Part shown: piece after piece, positions 11,676 to 23,729 of the stretch
How positions within the stretch are numbered: position 1 is the first letter of the stretch
Layout: every line of letters starts with the position of its first letter
NCBI GenBank assembly: GCA_015680905.1
Contig: CM027385.1
Location: forward strand, 28,931,001-28,995,000
Length of the DNA: 64,000 bases
DNA from: Coptis chinensis
Lineage: Eukaryota; Streptophyta; Magnoliopsida; Ranunculales; Ranunculaceae
Direction of reading: 5' to 3'
The notes under the pieces: model-generated
Told to the model about the DNA's origin: nothing
The model's database searches: none
What the model saw: the letters and a program-made list of their open reading frames with translations, nothing else
Made by a program: the position numbers and the translations under genes

Positions 11676-14600
11676 TGTCACACCCCGAATTTCGACAGAA
11701 TTCGGAAAAACAATATTTGTTCCCGACTCTTCGATTTTCGAGGTGTGACGCACTCTCAACTTCCAAAAACCCATAATCAGTTTAAATACGCGGATAATTA
11801 AAACCAATAAAAATTTCAAATTAAATAAAATTCCTCTTCATTTCAAAAATTCACAAATAAAATTAGGTTACAAATCTCTTTTCAATACTCTTTATTTAAA
11901 ATTACAAATGAAAATACAAATAACATTGTCTCAATTGAAAATCTATATCACCTCAAAGGAAAACAAAACCTATCTTGAAATGCGACGCTAACGCAAACCA
12001 CAAGCAACAACCAACCTTCTTCAACACTAAACCATTCAAGACTTATCAACTATGTTCATTTAATGAACACACCCGATAAGCAAACATGCAAATCGGGTCA
12101 GCATTATAAACAATGCTGGTGTGAGTAGCCCTAAAATACAAATCATACTAATACATATATATACCCAATAAATAAGGCAGTTAGTTCCTCCACCGAGGAG
12201 CCTTAACTTCCAACGACTAATATAACATCCTTAAGTACCATAATTAAGGCAGGTAGTTCCTCCACTGAGGCGCCTTAGCTTCCAATAATAAAAACAATCA
12301 TATCGATATGTACATACCACATATAAGGCAGTTAGTTCCTCCACTGAGGCGCCTTAACTTCCCACTAACCACACAACAAACCATACGCATAATAAAAAAG
12401 GCATTTAGTTCCTCCACGAGGTGCCTTAGGTTCTAACTAAACTAATAACTAGCCAAGCATATTCTATACTTACCGCATTTCATGCTCAATTACAGAGTGG
12501 GTCGTCTCTGCACAAGTAATTAGTTTGACTCACCTTTCTGCAAAACCATATACAATCATCTATCTTAAGATATATCATTAACCAAAATATTACCATAATT
12601 ATACTAATTAAGACTTTCTTTACGTGTCTCTAAAATCACGTCGTATCTATGTCTTATCTAGTTTCCCTGGCTACCACAATCGCTTCCCAACGCCGAACAT
12701 GTACATCCACATGCCTCCCCTCACATAATGAACCACTCCGTGCGTAGCTACCCTGAGCGGGATGCCGCACACCAGGTAACCCTCACACAAAAGCCATTAT
12801 GCAAGTACTGCCACTATTCGGCATAAAAATATCGCGCGTCTCGTTCTAATTTTGCGAACGGAATAATCAAGTCACTATTCGGCTACGCCAGAAGGGCCAT
12901 TCAGATTCACTGAAACGCCAGAAGGGTCAATCACATTACTTACGCCCGAAGGGTCATTCAGATTCACTGAAACGCCAGAAGGGCCAATCATATCACATAC
13001 GCCCATCACTAGGGCCAAATCACATGAGTTGTGGTAGCTAGGTTCTAGGATTTTCGTTACGTAATTTATTCAAGTGTCATACCTTAGTATCTCATAATAA
13101 TTCTTGTTCTGTCTCCTGCCAGTATACTTAATTGTACTGAAGCTCAACGTTTCTCTTTATAATAAAATTCATATTATCACGTGCCAATACTATTCATTGC
13201 ACGATATCCAAATATCTCTATATCAAATCTCGAAACTTATTATTTCAGGTGCCAATTATATATTGCACTACACCATATGGAATATCTCAAGCCTTCATAA
13301 ATACTACAATTCATTTAACTAGCAACTCATAATAGTAATCAATCCTGTAACGTATTCGTTCAATATATTTATGTGAACTCAAGTCACCATCAAAGGCATG
13401 CATTATTATTCGAGTCCAAATCACAAGTCAAGTCAAAATGATCAACCATCAAAAAGCCCAAAACTAAAGTCCATGAATCTGAGTCCATGTATAGTTTAAT
13501 TCTCATAAAAACGTATATATCTAAGTCCTATAAGAGTTCTCCTCTTGTTACGTGCCAGTATTTATATTCTTTACACACTACTCACGTCAAATCTTAATTA
13601 GATAATAACAAACAAAGTTATATAATTTTCGACAATATTTTATTACTACATTTGTCCATATTCGTAAATATGTAAAAAAACTGGAAAAAAGTCAACATTT
13701 CACAGTCAAATGGTCAGCGGTCAAAGTCAAAGTCAGCACGTCATTTCCATGTTCAACAAGTTCATGGTCATAGCCATGGTTCATGGCTAAGGTCAAAGGT
13801 GCATAGCTCATGGGCTCATGACTAAGGAAAATGGTTTGGACCCAACTAGCCAAGCCCAAACCCAAACCTTAGGACCCGGCCCCAAAAGTCTAAACCAACC
13901 TATTATTCAACCTAACCCAATTGGGGACATAAGGACCAACCCACATAAAATTAGAAACCGGCCCAAAGAAAACTAATTAGTTTTGGCCCAAACAACTTAA
14001 ACTAAACCGGCCCAAAAACTTTAAACTGAAACCGGTCCAAAAACTTTAAACCAAACTGGCCCAAACAAAACAAATAGAACTGGCCCAAAATAACTAATGT
14101 GGTCCGCCCAACCAACAAAACCAAAGAAATTGGCCCAAAGCCCAAAAACTAAAACCGGTCCAAACCAAACAGATTTTGGCCTAAGGCCCAATCGAAATAG
14201 AGTTGCACTGGTGAGATGGGGAGCACTGGATCCAAATCGCAGTCATCCCCTCCACCACACCAGCTCGGTTTCCGACCACCACCATCCTCCAAACCTAACC
14301 GAAAATACTCCCCATCAAAAACCAACAACATTTAATAAAAGCAAAATCCACAACTCATTCAATATATAATCTTCATCAAAACTAGATCTCGAATTCGCGC
14401 CTCTATTAACGCCGGATTCAAAGCTTCAAATAGCACTACTGTCAAGCACCCAATCATCCCCACTACCACCAAACATCATCCAACCAACACACAACATATT
14501 AAATGTAATTAAAAGTTCAAGCAGTATACATGGACGATTTCTATGGGGCTGGCACCTCCATTGACGACCCCTCCAAGCTTCGACAGAACCCAACACTTTT

Positions 14601-15192
14601 ACAATCACAACCAAACATTATTCAATCATACCACAACAATAAAAGTTCAACTATAGAAAAATAGTTCAACCAAACAAAAGCATGACAATTCTTGGGCTCG
14701 CGCCGCCATTAGCGAGCCCAATAAGCTTTGACAGTTCAATTCCAATTTCCGAGTTTCAACAGAGTTTAACCAGTTTTAATAATGACAGTTTTAACAAGTT
14801 TTAACAATGACAGGACGAATATTAAAAACAGAATAATTAACCGAAAACATGAGCAGAAACCTTTAACAGTGAAGTTAGACATGAAATAGAAAACTAATCT
14901 ACTCACATTACTTAATAGCTCGACGAATCCCTCCTAGTCCGAATCGTTGCGCTCCAACGCTCTAGCCAACGAGCTTTTATCTCCGCCTCCATTTTTTTTA
15001 TTTTATTTTTATCTCAAAACCCTATTCTCTAGAAAAATATGAATATATACTTGGGTTTGAAATCTAAGCCCAACACAGACTCGGGCCCATAAATTAGGCC
15101 CACATATTCCAAATCCAATCCAGCGAATTTTAAATAAATAATTAAATTAATTAATTAATAAATAAATACGTATTTTAAATACGGGCGTTATA
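11676..15192 (+). mobile_element. 3.5 kb solo-LTR-like insertion, copy 2
   Basis: Same start (TGTCACACCCCGAATTTCG) and nearly the same end (GGGCGTTATA, where the expected CA reads TA) as the element at 4575-8182. It is flanked by CTAGG (11671-11675) and TTAGG (15193-15197), a 5 bp duplication with one substitution. Removing it joins the LINE reading frame on the minus strand. It shares the short repeat blocks of copy 1 but lacks the expanded 20 bp minisatellite. It has no coding domain. Confidence 0.82.
12170..12435 (+). repeat. Four dispersed 35 bp repeats in solo LTR copy 2
   Basis: Units of GGCAGTTAGTTCCTCC with GAGGCGCCTTA recur near 12175, 12247, 12326 and 12406. This is one more than in copy 1. 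Confidence 0.72.
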
Positions 15193-15197
15193 TTAGG

Positions 15198-15430
15198 CCT
15201 AGGGCCATAAATGTGCACCACACCTTCATCTTTAGGAACCCAAGGTTCCGTCCAAATGTTGATGTTCAAACCATCACCGATATCCCAAACGGCATTATTC
15301 ATGATAGAAGAGATACTAGCATTGGCAACTTTTCCAAAGCCAGGACACAATATTATATATATATGACACAATATTACTTTTATTAGTTTTTTCCCCCAAA
15401 ATATTGTTGCAAACTTGCATTCCTCCAAAA
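15198..15430 (-). pseudogene. LINE ORF2 fragment upstream of the solo LTR
   Basis: The minus-strand frame shows WDIGDGLNINIWTEPWVP, a segment found before zf-RVT in plant LINE ORF2 proteins. It runs into GPRP at the solo-LTR junction and rejoins RMAPERVAELF at 11675 when the insertion is removed. Upstream of about 15360 the similarity is lost in an AT-rich stretch. Confidence 0.8.
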
Positions 15431-15703
15431 GCTAATAGAATTCCATTTCCTGCAGTAGTAGATGAAGTTACTCCTTCACTATTTTCTTTATCCAGTTATC
15501 CACCCACTTTGAGAATGACCTTTAAGGGTGTGTAACATTGTACTCTGCCATTATACTAATGTCCTCATGATCTGAAGTAGCTTTCTTCAAAATCGACAAT
15601 GAAAGGAAGGAGTTCATATACTAGTTTGCAATACTCTGCCTCTTCAGAATGAACCATAACATAATTAAAATAATTGGAAAAGTTCTTAGCATTACATTTA
15701 CAC
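15431..15703. other. No recognised feature
   Basis: AT-rich sequence between LINE fragments with no frame or repeat I can assign. It may be further LINE or host sequence. Confidence 0.5.
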
Positions 15704-15778
15704 TTTTTTTTTTACTAAGTGAGCAAGATTTTGTATTAAAAAATGGGAAAGAAGTTACATGGAAAAGTACAATGGAAA
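15704..15778 (-). mobile_element. LINE 3' end with poly(A), minus strand
   Basis: A T-run at 15704-15714, followed by sequence that reads on the minus strand as ...AATACAAAATCTTGCTCACTTAGT(A)n. This is the form of a plant LINE 3' end. The hAT element at 15787 interrupts it. The 5' border is not clear. Confidence 0.5.
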
Positions 15779-15786
15779 CCAAGGAG

Positions 15787-16540
15787 CAGGGGCGGCCTTG
15801 AGTTTTGGGGGGCCGCCCTAGGCGAGATCCTAAAGTGTAGCCTCTACCGATAAATGATGAAAAATACATAAGCCAAATTTTTTTCTTATTTGATCAAAAA
15901 TTAAGTCCAAATTCCTTCATACTCTCACAGAATCAAATGTGTGTTTAACGTCAACAAATTCACACCAAAATTCAATTACAAAAACTAAGCACTGCTGAAA
16001 AGCTAGTTTTCTTATATTTCTAACTGCGAAATCACTAATTAAATCTTCATAATCAAGTTTTTCTACTAAAGACTTTTCAATAGATAACATAGCTAATTCA
16101 TTTAATCTTTCTTGAGACATGCTCGATCGAATGTAAGATTTGATCAACTTTAGTTTTGAAAAACTTCTTTCTGCAAATGCAATGGTAACTGATATAGTCA
16201 ACAAAAGAGATAGAGGAATGGAGACCGTGGAGTGTAAGTTGGAGAACTGGAGAGACCTTAGAGAATTACAGAGACCAAGAGATTGAGAGGAGAAGTGGAG
16301 TCGTGGAGAACAAGCCTCTGTATAGTTTAGTATCGATGTTTAATGATTTATGTTTGGGCCAAATTTGGAGCCAATGTTGGGCCGAAAAAAGAACAATAGG
16401 ATGTTTGTTTGCTAAAGTCTTTTTAGGCCGAAAAAAAAATAATTGACCACAACTCTTTCAACCATGGGGGCCCTAATATTTGGCCAACTTTTGGGGCCCC
16501 AGCCGGCCGCCTGTGTGGGCTATCCTCAGGGCCGACCCTG
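15787..16540 (-). mobile_element. hAT-family element, 754 bp, non-autonomous
   Basis: Terminal inverted repeats are CAGGGGCGGCCTTGAG at the left and CAGGGTCGGCCCTGAG at the right when reverse-complemented, 14 of 16 identical. Perfect 8 bp target duplications CCAAGGAG lie at 15779-15786 and 16541-16548. The 8 bp duplication and the CAGGG end are classic for hAT. The element retains the C-terminal transposase dimerisation region on the minus strand but is far too short to be autonomous. The intact duplication suggests a comparatively late insertion into the LINE 3' remnant. Confidence 0.93.
15917..16204 (-). pseudogene. hAT transposase C-terminal remnant (TTF-type/HATC)
   Basis: Encodes AERSFSKLKLIKSYIRSSM, SQERLNELAMLSIEKSL and LDYEDLISDFAVRNIRK, characteristic of the hAT dimerisation domain of the plant TTF/MYM zinc-finger hAT transposases. 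The zinc finger and the DDE catalytic residues are absent, since the element starts only a few hundred bases upstream. No transposase activity is expected. Confidence 0.88.
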
Positions 16541-16666
16541 CCAAGGAGACCTGAGACATCAGTTCTCACTCTAGTGTGCAAATCTAAACTAGGGACTTCC
16601 CACTTGGACAACCAGACATTTCAGAACTATAGGACTTTTTAATGGCATAGGGAGTGACTCTTAGGG

Positions 16667-16796
16667 ACAGATTGCAGGTGCCGACTGCAAAGTCTGTAAA
16701 ACCTTTGGGTGATGATACTAGAGGTCTGGGGCCGCCAGCATCAAAGAGTTACTGATCTCATTTAAAACAGACTTAATTGCCAATCAAAAAAAAAAA
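16667..16796 (+). mobile_element. Short poly(A)-tailed retroposon (SINE-like), 130 bp
   Basis: The segment ends in an A-run at about 16786-16796 and is flanked by a perfect 10 bp direct repeat ACTCTTAGGG (16657-16666 and 16797-16806). A poly(A) tail plus a target-site duplication of this length is the mark of LINE-mediated retroposition. I see no clear Pol III A and B boxes, so a SINE and a truncated LINE or transcript copy remain alternatives. Confidence 0.7.
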
Positions 16797-16979
16797 ACTC
16801 TTAGGGGTAGATCAGGGGGAAAAGTAACTCTCAAAACCATCTTTTTTTTAATCACTCACAAAGACCGGGTAGATAAAAGGTCAAGTATACCCTTGATGCG
16901 AAATTAAAAACGGATTGGGAAGATGAAAGGTCAAGTATACTCCTGGCGCGAAATAATAAACGGCCCCATCTAACTGAAA

Positions 16980-17310
16980 CGACCCAGTGTATATAGTATG
17001 ATCAATCACTGTTCATACCTCAACATAATGTATGATCAGTAAGAACACTTATTGGAGTATGAATCATTGTACCTATTTATGGTATGAACTATCATTATGT
17101 GATCAATAAGAACACCTATTGGAGTCCTATTTAGGTATGAATAACCTCAACATAATGTATGATCAGTAAGAATACATATTGGAGTATGAACAATTATTGT
17201 TTATACAATAATATATTGTATGAGGTACGTCCATCTATTTGGGTATGAACAATCATTGTTCATATATCAACATAAGGTATGAACGCTCATTGTTTATAAC
17301 AAAACGACAT
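16980..17310 (+). repeat. Degenerate tandem repeats (AACATAATGTATGATCAGTA)
   Basis: Variants of AACATAATGTATGATCAGTA followed by AGAACACTTATTGGAGTATGAA recur about four times over 330 bp, with interspersed ATCATTGTTCATA. The spacing is irregular, so this is a decayed satellite-like block. No coding signal. Confidence 0.7.
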
Positions 17311-17423
17311 AAAAAGTAAAATTGGAAAATATTTATTTCAAATCCGGACTATTTGTCCTTACGAGTTATTTTCACCTAAAAATTAGTTCTCTTAGTTATT
17401 TTCACCCGAAAATTGTCCTTGTG

Positions 17424-17454
<31 letters not shown>

Positions 17455-18730
17455 CCTAATTCTCTGACAGTGATTTGCACTCGAAAATGGGTTTTGGGAA
17501 CAATTTCTTGTTAAAGGTATCCCTGAACGAGACTGGGATCGTCTCCAAATTGTCTTTACATAGTTCATACTTGTCATCTTTTCTAGATATTTTGCTTTTG
17601 TTTCTAGTATGAACTTTAATATTTTATTCCTTACGCTCCACAAGTATTTTTGTCTGCATGGGGTGTGAATGATTGCATTAAGAACACGACGACTATCCAT
17701 TGTTTAAAGCAAAAGGAGTCGATATGATGAAGGAATGCGGAAACTAGAATAGGATGAAAGAAAATAGTATAAGAATAGGATGAATGGAACAGTATTCTCT
17801 TTTCTTGTTTTGAGCTTGGTTTCAGAACTGCTACTAGTTCTACTACTACTCATAGCTAGTAAATTCGTGGACGGCAAAAGTTCGATACGTCAATTATTCG
17901 CCTAAGATTCGAAATTTTCAACAATAATACTTCTAAATATTCGGTCCAATAAAACGCTAACGGTAAAAATACGATATACGTGTTTTATACGGATATAATA
18001 CGAATATATTTCTTTAGTTTCAATGAAGAATATGCTAGAACAACTTGCCCAGTCCTTGATTGCATGACTCTTGTATAGTTGTTCGTAGTCATTGTATCTT
18101 TTTGTGTTGCATACTGCTTAACTAATAACAACGATCCAATCAAGGACGGAACCAGAATTTAATGTTTGGGGTGCAAGAGTAAATGCAATTTTTCTAGCAA
18201 ATTACTATCCCATTATGTGACTTTTACAAATATTTGGGGTCCCCCTAATCCATCTATGGATCCAATGAACTATTTCTAACTTTCTTCAAACCTTTTCTTT
18301 TGCCTTATTATGATTACTTCACCACACTCATCCATGGTAAACAATATACCTCATTTTTTTCTTCTATATGTACACACTTCAGCCCTGACCATGATTATGA
18401 GTTATGACAACATTATGTAATTCATTTGTCTATTTTTGCTTAAGCAATGCTCTTAAATGCACAGGAAGTATGTATTTTGCTGCTGGGGGTGGGTGAGTAG
18501 TGAGCGTAGGTCACACTACCATACACGTATCCAATTGAGCTTGGATTCGAGGTGTGCTTTGGCGCGTTTGGCAATATGGGAAACTATTATTGATTTTAAA
18601 TCATGGCAAAAGATAATTCACTTACAAAGTAGGTCAGCAGTTGGTTCATTACTGCGACTTCATTGTTTGATTGTTATAATGCCAAAGAAAGCATTAAGCA
18701 TATTATTGTTTATGATGTTTTCATTTTAAC
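17311..18730. other. Intergenic, no recognised gene
   Basis: Holds an A23 homopolymer run at about 17431-17453 flanked by a diverged direct repeat of TTATTTTCACC(C/T)(A/G)AAAATT. A 90-codon frame at 18457-18729 has no recognisable domain. I see nothing else. Confidence 0.5.
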
Positions 18731-18734
18731 GAGA

Positions 18735-19235
18735 GTCCTAGGCTTCATTTGTTTTAGCGAAAACTAATGGAAAGGAAAGAAAAAATATGAGGTGGTCCAC
18801 CTTTTCCATAAGTTTAGTGTGTTTGTTTGCTATGGAAAGGAAAATAGTTTTTCTCCTATGAAAACAAAACTATGGAAAAGAAAGGTTTTTTGATTCCGAA
18901 TGTCAACCCACGGATTTGAGAGGAAAGGAAAAGGAAAATGGTTGTTTTCTTTTCCTTTCATTAGTTTTCGAATAATAAACATGAAATGGAAAAGAAAATA
19001 GAAAAGAGAAAAAGAAAAACATGAATAAACACATTTCATTTCCATTTTCTTTTCGTTTCTTTAGTATCTGCATAACAAACATGGTTTATTCATCTATTGG
19101 TTTTCCTTCCTTTTCTCCATTTTACCAAGCATACAATACCAAAATTTAGTTTCCATTCCATTCTATTCCAAAATGACTATTCTATAGCTTTCCTTTCCTT
19201 TCCTTAACTAAGTGAATAACAAAAACCACCCCTAG
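18735..19235. mobile_element. Candidate fold-back or hAT-type MITE, about 0.5 kb
   Basis: The left end AGGCTTCATTTGTTTT and the reverse-complemented right end AGGGGTGGTTTTTGTT are loosely similar, and both are bounded by AGTCCT. Inside, the left half is rich in GGAAAGGAAAAG and the right half in CTTTTCCTTTCC, so the strand can fold back. The ends are too diverged to fix a family. Confidence 0.4.
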
Positions 19236-20857
19236 TCCTCAACAAATGTGACTAACACGTCAAAACTTTTAAAATTCCATGTAGAGATTTGCTTTTGGCC
19301 GTACAAAAAACAGGCCAGTGAAAAAATAAATAAATGTGGTGCGTCAAAGTAGGGTTATCTAATATTAAACCCCCTCCCATGAGCCAATTAGGACACCCCC
19401 CAAGTTCACAAGCTATTGGCAAGCCGGATCGGATGTCTTAAGTTGGTGTCTTATACTCTTATTTACACTGCAGTTGGTACTTCTAACTTTCTAATAAGTT
19501 ATCATCCAACTATCCAAGCATCAAATAAACAAATAGCTCGTTGCAGGGCACTATCAGCAAAGAGTACTATCATCAGATGACATATTTACATCCCATGAAT
19601 CACGTGATTCAGGGCACTATCATCAAAGAGTACTAAATTGTAAGATGGCATAGGACGACAGACCGAGAACAAGTACTTCCATCGTTTCTTGTTATCAATT
19701 TATAGACAGTGCATTGGAGTGAGCTTCTTAGATTTATACAATCTTCCATCAGTTCCATGAAACAGCTAGCATGTGGACCTTCAAAAGAGTTACTGGCTTG
19801 GTCTCTTGGACCACCTTTGCCAGCTGATGATACATGTATATTTTTCGATCAACTAGGAAGAATTATTTAGTGTATGGTTGTTGAGTGATATTATGAGAAT
19901 TCAAACTTCCTTATTACATCGTTGGGGCCTCTGTTCTTAATGTATGTTCTCCTATGACATTAACTCTGAAGAATTTTCCAGACTTAGATGGTCAGATGGA
20001 TCTAGCCATCTAGGTTATATATGAGATAAGACTGCTACGATAAGCGTCTTCATGAAAAAAGGTTTGAGCCCTGCACATATGTTCTGTCAGTCAAGATAAC
20101 CGCATAAATTAATTACATATTATTTTATTTATTTCGATCTGTTCAATATACCACAATCAATTTTGTAATAAACGACCGACTCCAATACATATATATATCT
20201 AGGACAGGTCAAAATAAGATGTCAAGTAGCCTGACCATATATTTTGATGATTAAGGCCTACATTCGCATGTAATCACTGTTAGTATCTTATATGACGATT
20301 GGATTAATTACATTGGATTGACGAGCCTTGATAAGACTGAAGCCTTATTCAGTTATTCCTAGACACTACCGTCATATAATTATACCATTTTTTAACTTCA
20401 ATTCCAACATCACTTGGTGGACATGTTTACTTAGCTAGTTAGCTTGAAAACTTTTCAGACCCTGCTAACGCAATATGAAGCATCAAGGTGTTGTAATGGA
20501 AGTCTATGAAACACCCCGGCTGTATATATCTTAAATACCATAGTACTTGTCTTCTTTGGACAGAAAAAGGCAGTAAGTGATATATCTGATATATGTTTAT
20601 GAAAATCTCTACAAAATCTATCAAATAATTCAATATAATAAGCTACTCAAAGAACAAAATAATAACCTGCAGCTGAAACTAGCTAATTCATACATACTGC
20701 TCTTCAATAATTCACCTATACTAAGTTACTAACTTCGTAACTTTCTATACATCTAACTACGTGGTCTACCATTTGCTATAACACAATATATATATATCAT
20801 CTGCCCACCTAGCTTGTTCCAGAGATGAAAAATCTGAAAGTTGCGTCTCTACAAAAA
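19236..20857. other. Intergenic, no recognised gene
   Basis: The only structure seen is a diverged direct repeat of CAGGGCACTATCA(G/T)CAAAGAG near 19545 and 19609. Short minus frames here show no domain. Confidence 0.5.
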
Positions 20858-21079
20858 TTATCGCCTATTATGTAATGGATTCGAACCTGTAGGAACCTTT
20901 CTTTTCTCTGACTCCATATCCCTGGCTTCTCCAATGGTAATGGGAGTGGCTACTGGTGGATGAAACACTTGGTGGTCTTTTGAGACATCAACAAATCTGC
21001 CGTTTCTAGAGGCATATGAACTTGGAGATATAGAAAGGATGAAGAAAGCAAGAAGAAGACATAGATGAACACGATCCAT
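20858..21079 (-). CDS. CLE-family signalling peptide precursor (CLE20-like)
   Basis: A 73-residue, intronless pre-propeptide. Residues 1 to about 23 are a clear secretory signal peptide (LCLLLAFFILSISPSSYA). Residues 24-59 are a variable linker. Residues 60-71 form the CLE dodecapeptide RKVPTGSNPLHN, followed by RR and the stop. In this family the dodecapeptide is cut out, usually hydroxyprolinated, secreted, and perceived by CLV1/BAM-type receptor kinases to restrain meristem or vascular cell proliferation. The Pro at CLE positions 4 and 9, Gly6 and the terminal HN are all present. Ser at position 7 with Arg-Lys at the start resembles Arabidopsis CLE20 most among those I recall. I chose the ATG at 21079 rather than the one at 21130 because it places the hydrophobic core correctly. 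No introns or frame damage are seen, so it looks functional. Confidence 0.88.
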   Translation of the reverse strand: MDRVHLCLLLAFFILSISPSSYASRNGRFVDVSKDHQVFHPPVATPITIGEARDMESEKRKVPTGSNPLHNRR

Positions 21080-21143
21080 AATGTTCACAAAAATGTTTAT
21101 ATTTTTGAAGAATGAGCTGAGAAGGCTCAAGCTGTGTTGGTGG

Positions 21144-21156
21144 TGATAAATACAAA
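21144..21156 (-). promoter_or_regulatory. Possible TATA box of the CLE gene
   Basis: On the minus strand GTTTGTATTTATC lies about 65-77 bp upstream of the CLE ATG. It is a TATTTAT-type candidate with a plausible leader length. Position only, no transcript support. Confidence 0.3.
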
Positions 21157-23684
21157 CAATGTCGCTTTATGTAGAGGGAAAGAATGGTGCTTTTATGAGG
21201 TCATTATATATGGCTAGAGTTAGGCCAAGCTTCCATGCTCTAAGTGATGATATAAACAATCTAGTGTTGACGTGACCTTTGAAAGTTTCATGTTTGGTGT
21301 CTTGAGAAACATTCTCAAGAGAGGGTGCTCTCACAAAAGGTCAACTTGAGGTTGCACTTTGTGCTTTAGATTGTGTTTCTCAACTTTGAGATACACGTTT
21401 GACGTGTATTTCAATGCAAACCGACTGCTCAATGAGCGATGTACCTCACATAATTATTTTTTTGCAAGGCATCCTCGATCAATGAAGAATTACTCAAATC
21501 TTAAATGTTTGCACACTTGCAAAGAAACCTTAAGCAATCTAATTTTTCATTTGTGATTAGACCTTAGGAGTCAAGTAATTCAAACACAGGCCACCGGCAT
21601 TGGACAAAAATTTGTGGGCGGTGACCTATGAAATGGGAAACCTTATGTTAAACTTTGAAGCTTAATGTTTTATTTGTGACCAACTACCATTAGTACGTTT
21701 GGTCGAATGGGTTAGATTAAACTTTGACTTCACTAAAAATTTAAAGAAAATTACAAGTATGATCAAATACAATATTAAGGAAATTTACGTTAGTCAGCTA
21801 CCGACGCACTCATGATGCTGTAGAAACTAAATGCAGCTGCCAAGACTCGTGCTTACTTAAAAATGAATAAAAGAAAATGTTGTGTATTACATGGAAAAGA
21901 GATGATCAAAGTCAAAGGATCACTATCTTCCTCAATGAACTATGAGGTGTTGCAAAAAGGGTTGTTTTCTTACCTTGCAATATTGTGTTCATACTTCATA
22001 ACTATAATGATGAATATCACCGATACTAATGCTGCTTAGATCCACTTAAAGTGCTGTACTTGTGTGTCCATAGTTGTCCAATTCATTTACCAGAATGAGA
22101 ATCGGAACAGAATGATGGTTCTATGAGTAGTAAATGTTAAATTAATGGATTAAATTGCATTTACAACTCTTGCAAGTAAAAATTGCGTAACAGCATGAGT
22201 ATTTGATTCATTAGTACTCGGCTCTTTATTCTGTCAAGTATTTAATTCATTTTGTTTAATAATTGTCATCGAATTATTTGCTCAATGACATGGCCTTTAT
22301 AGCTCTTCCAAGCCATAACTGATATACATGTTCATGAATCCAACACAGCAGCCATATGTTGGTTGGATCCAATCAATTGAGGATATACTACACTTCACAG
22401 TTGTAGTGCTCTTTAGAAGACCTTTCAGATTAGTATGTGATGAGAATGAACCTTTTGAATGCTTACAAGGCCCCCAATTTATGTTGCATGTGCACCACGG
22501 GCAAGTGTACTAAATTTACAAGAAAGAAGAAGTTAATGAAGACCTTAATTATTGACATTGATTGATATATCGACATTTCAACGTGTGTGATTATTTTCAT
22601 AGGATGAGAACGCCCATAGCTAATGACATTACCAATTATGAAAAAAAAATAAGATTTAAATTGGCCGTATGCCGTGTGATTACCAATGTACCGAGCCAAT
22701 TCGAAGCATAATGGAGAAGGGATCTATGTAATCGTTGAGGATATGCTTAATTATTCCAGGAACCTTTTAAGCAGAAAGTGAACAAACTAGTGACAACTGA
22801 AGGTCTTAGTAGGTGTTTCTACTACCAAAATTTTATAGAACAACGTAAATCTGTTTTACAATTATGAAATGGAAGCAAAGATTTCACTCCACCACCTCCA
22901 TTTTTTTCTATAGGATTTTAATGGTGGAAACACTGAAAGACATACAAAATCTTTGAAACAGAAAGATATCCAAAATTTGCATAGAAACCTTCTTTTGGCA
23001 CTTTTGTAACGCACCAACCAACTCCAGCGTGCTGTTCGTTTCCTCCCTAGGCCACAGTTCTGTCCAGTGTCATGTGTCAACTCTTTTGGTGTAGTACACT
23101 GAAACCATAATCCAATGTTGTACTGGGAAGTGGGAACACTAGCAATTGGAATCTGTCAAATATGAAACAGCATACTTACTTCCAACTAGATTGGCGATCC
23201 TCTTGGTATCTATGTGCGCGCTTTACAGGATAATCTGAATTAAGGGCAATGGGGCCATGGGGGGGTTGAGATCGTGCACCTCCCTTTTGTTTACCAACAT
23301 AGGTAAACATTATTATGTTCACGACCTCTACAAAATAATAGTACAGTACTAGTGCTATAGAGGAGAGCACTTAACTACTTGAGAAAGAAATATAGAGACC
23401 TACCACTTACAAGGAAGTAGAGAATAGTTGGAGAGGGGGGACCAGCAGAAGGTGAGATTGGTTTCTGACCTATAAAACAACTGGAACTTCTTAACGTTTC
23501 ACATTGTGAGGTGCTCTTTCTCGTTTTGTTAGTGAACCATATTCCATAGAGCATAACAGTACTCAACGTTGTAGTTACTCAGAAAACCAGCATAAAATCT
23601 TATCTTATAGTATGAAAGTCGAACTAGTAAAATTGTAAAACATGCAACAGAGAAAATCCATAGTGCAATGCTAGCAATCATTTA
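21157..23684. other. Intergenic, no recognised gene
   Basis: AT-rich with short open frames only (such as 22328-22513, 22463-22699 and 22862-23080), none with recognisable domains. The proximal few hundred bases may hold CLE promoter elements. Confidence 0.5.
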
Positions 23685-23729
23685 GGCTCTGTTTGGCCGC
23701 AGAAGATTTTGTATTGCTTAACACTGATA

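Noticed and set aside
11466-11801. Plus-strand ORF of 111 codons
   Set aside because: Shadow of the LINE zf-RVT frame on the other strand, crossing the solo-LTR border.
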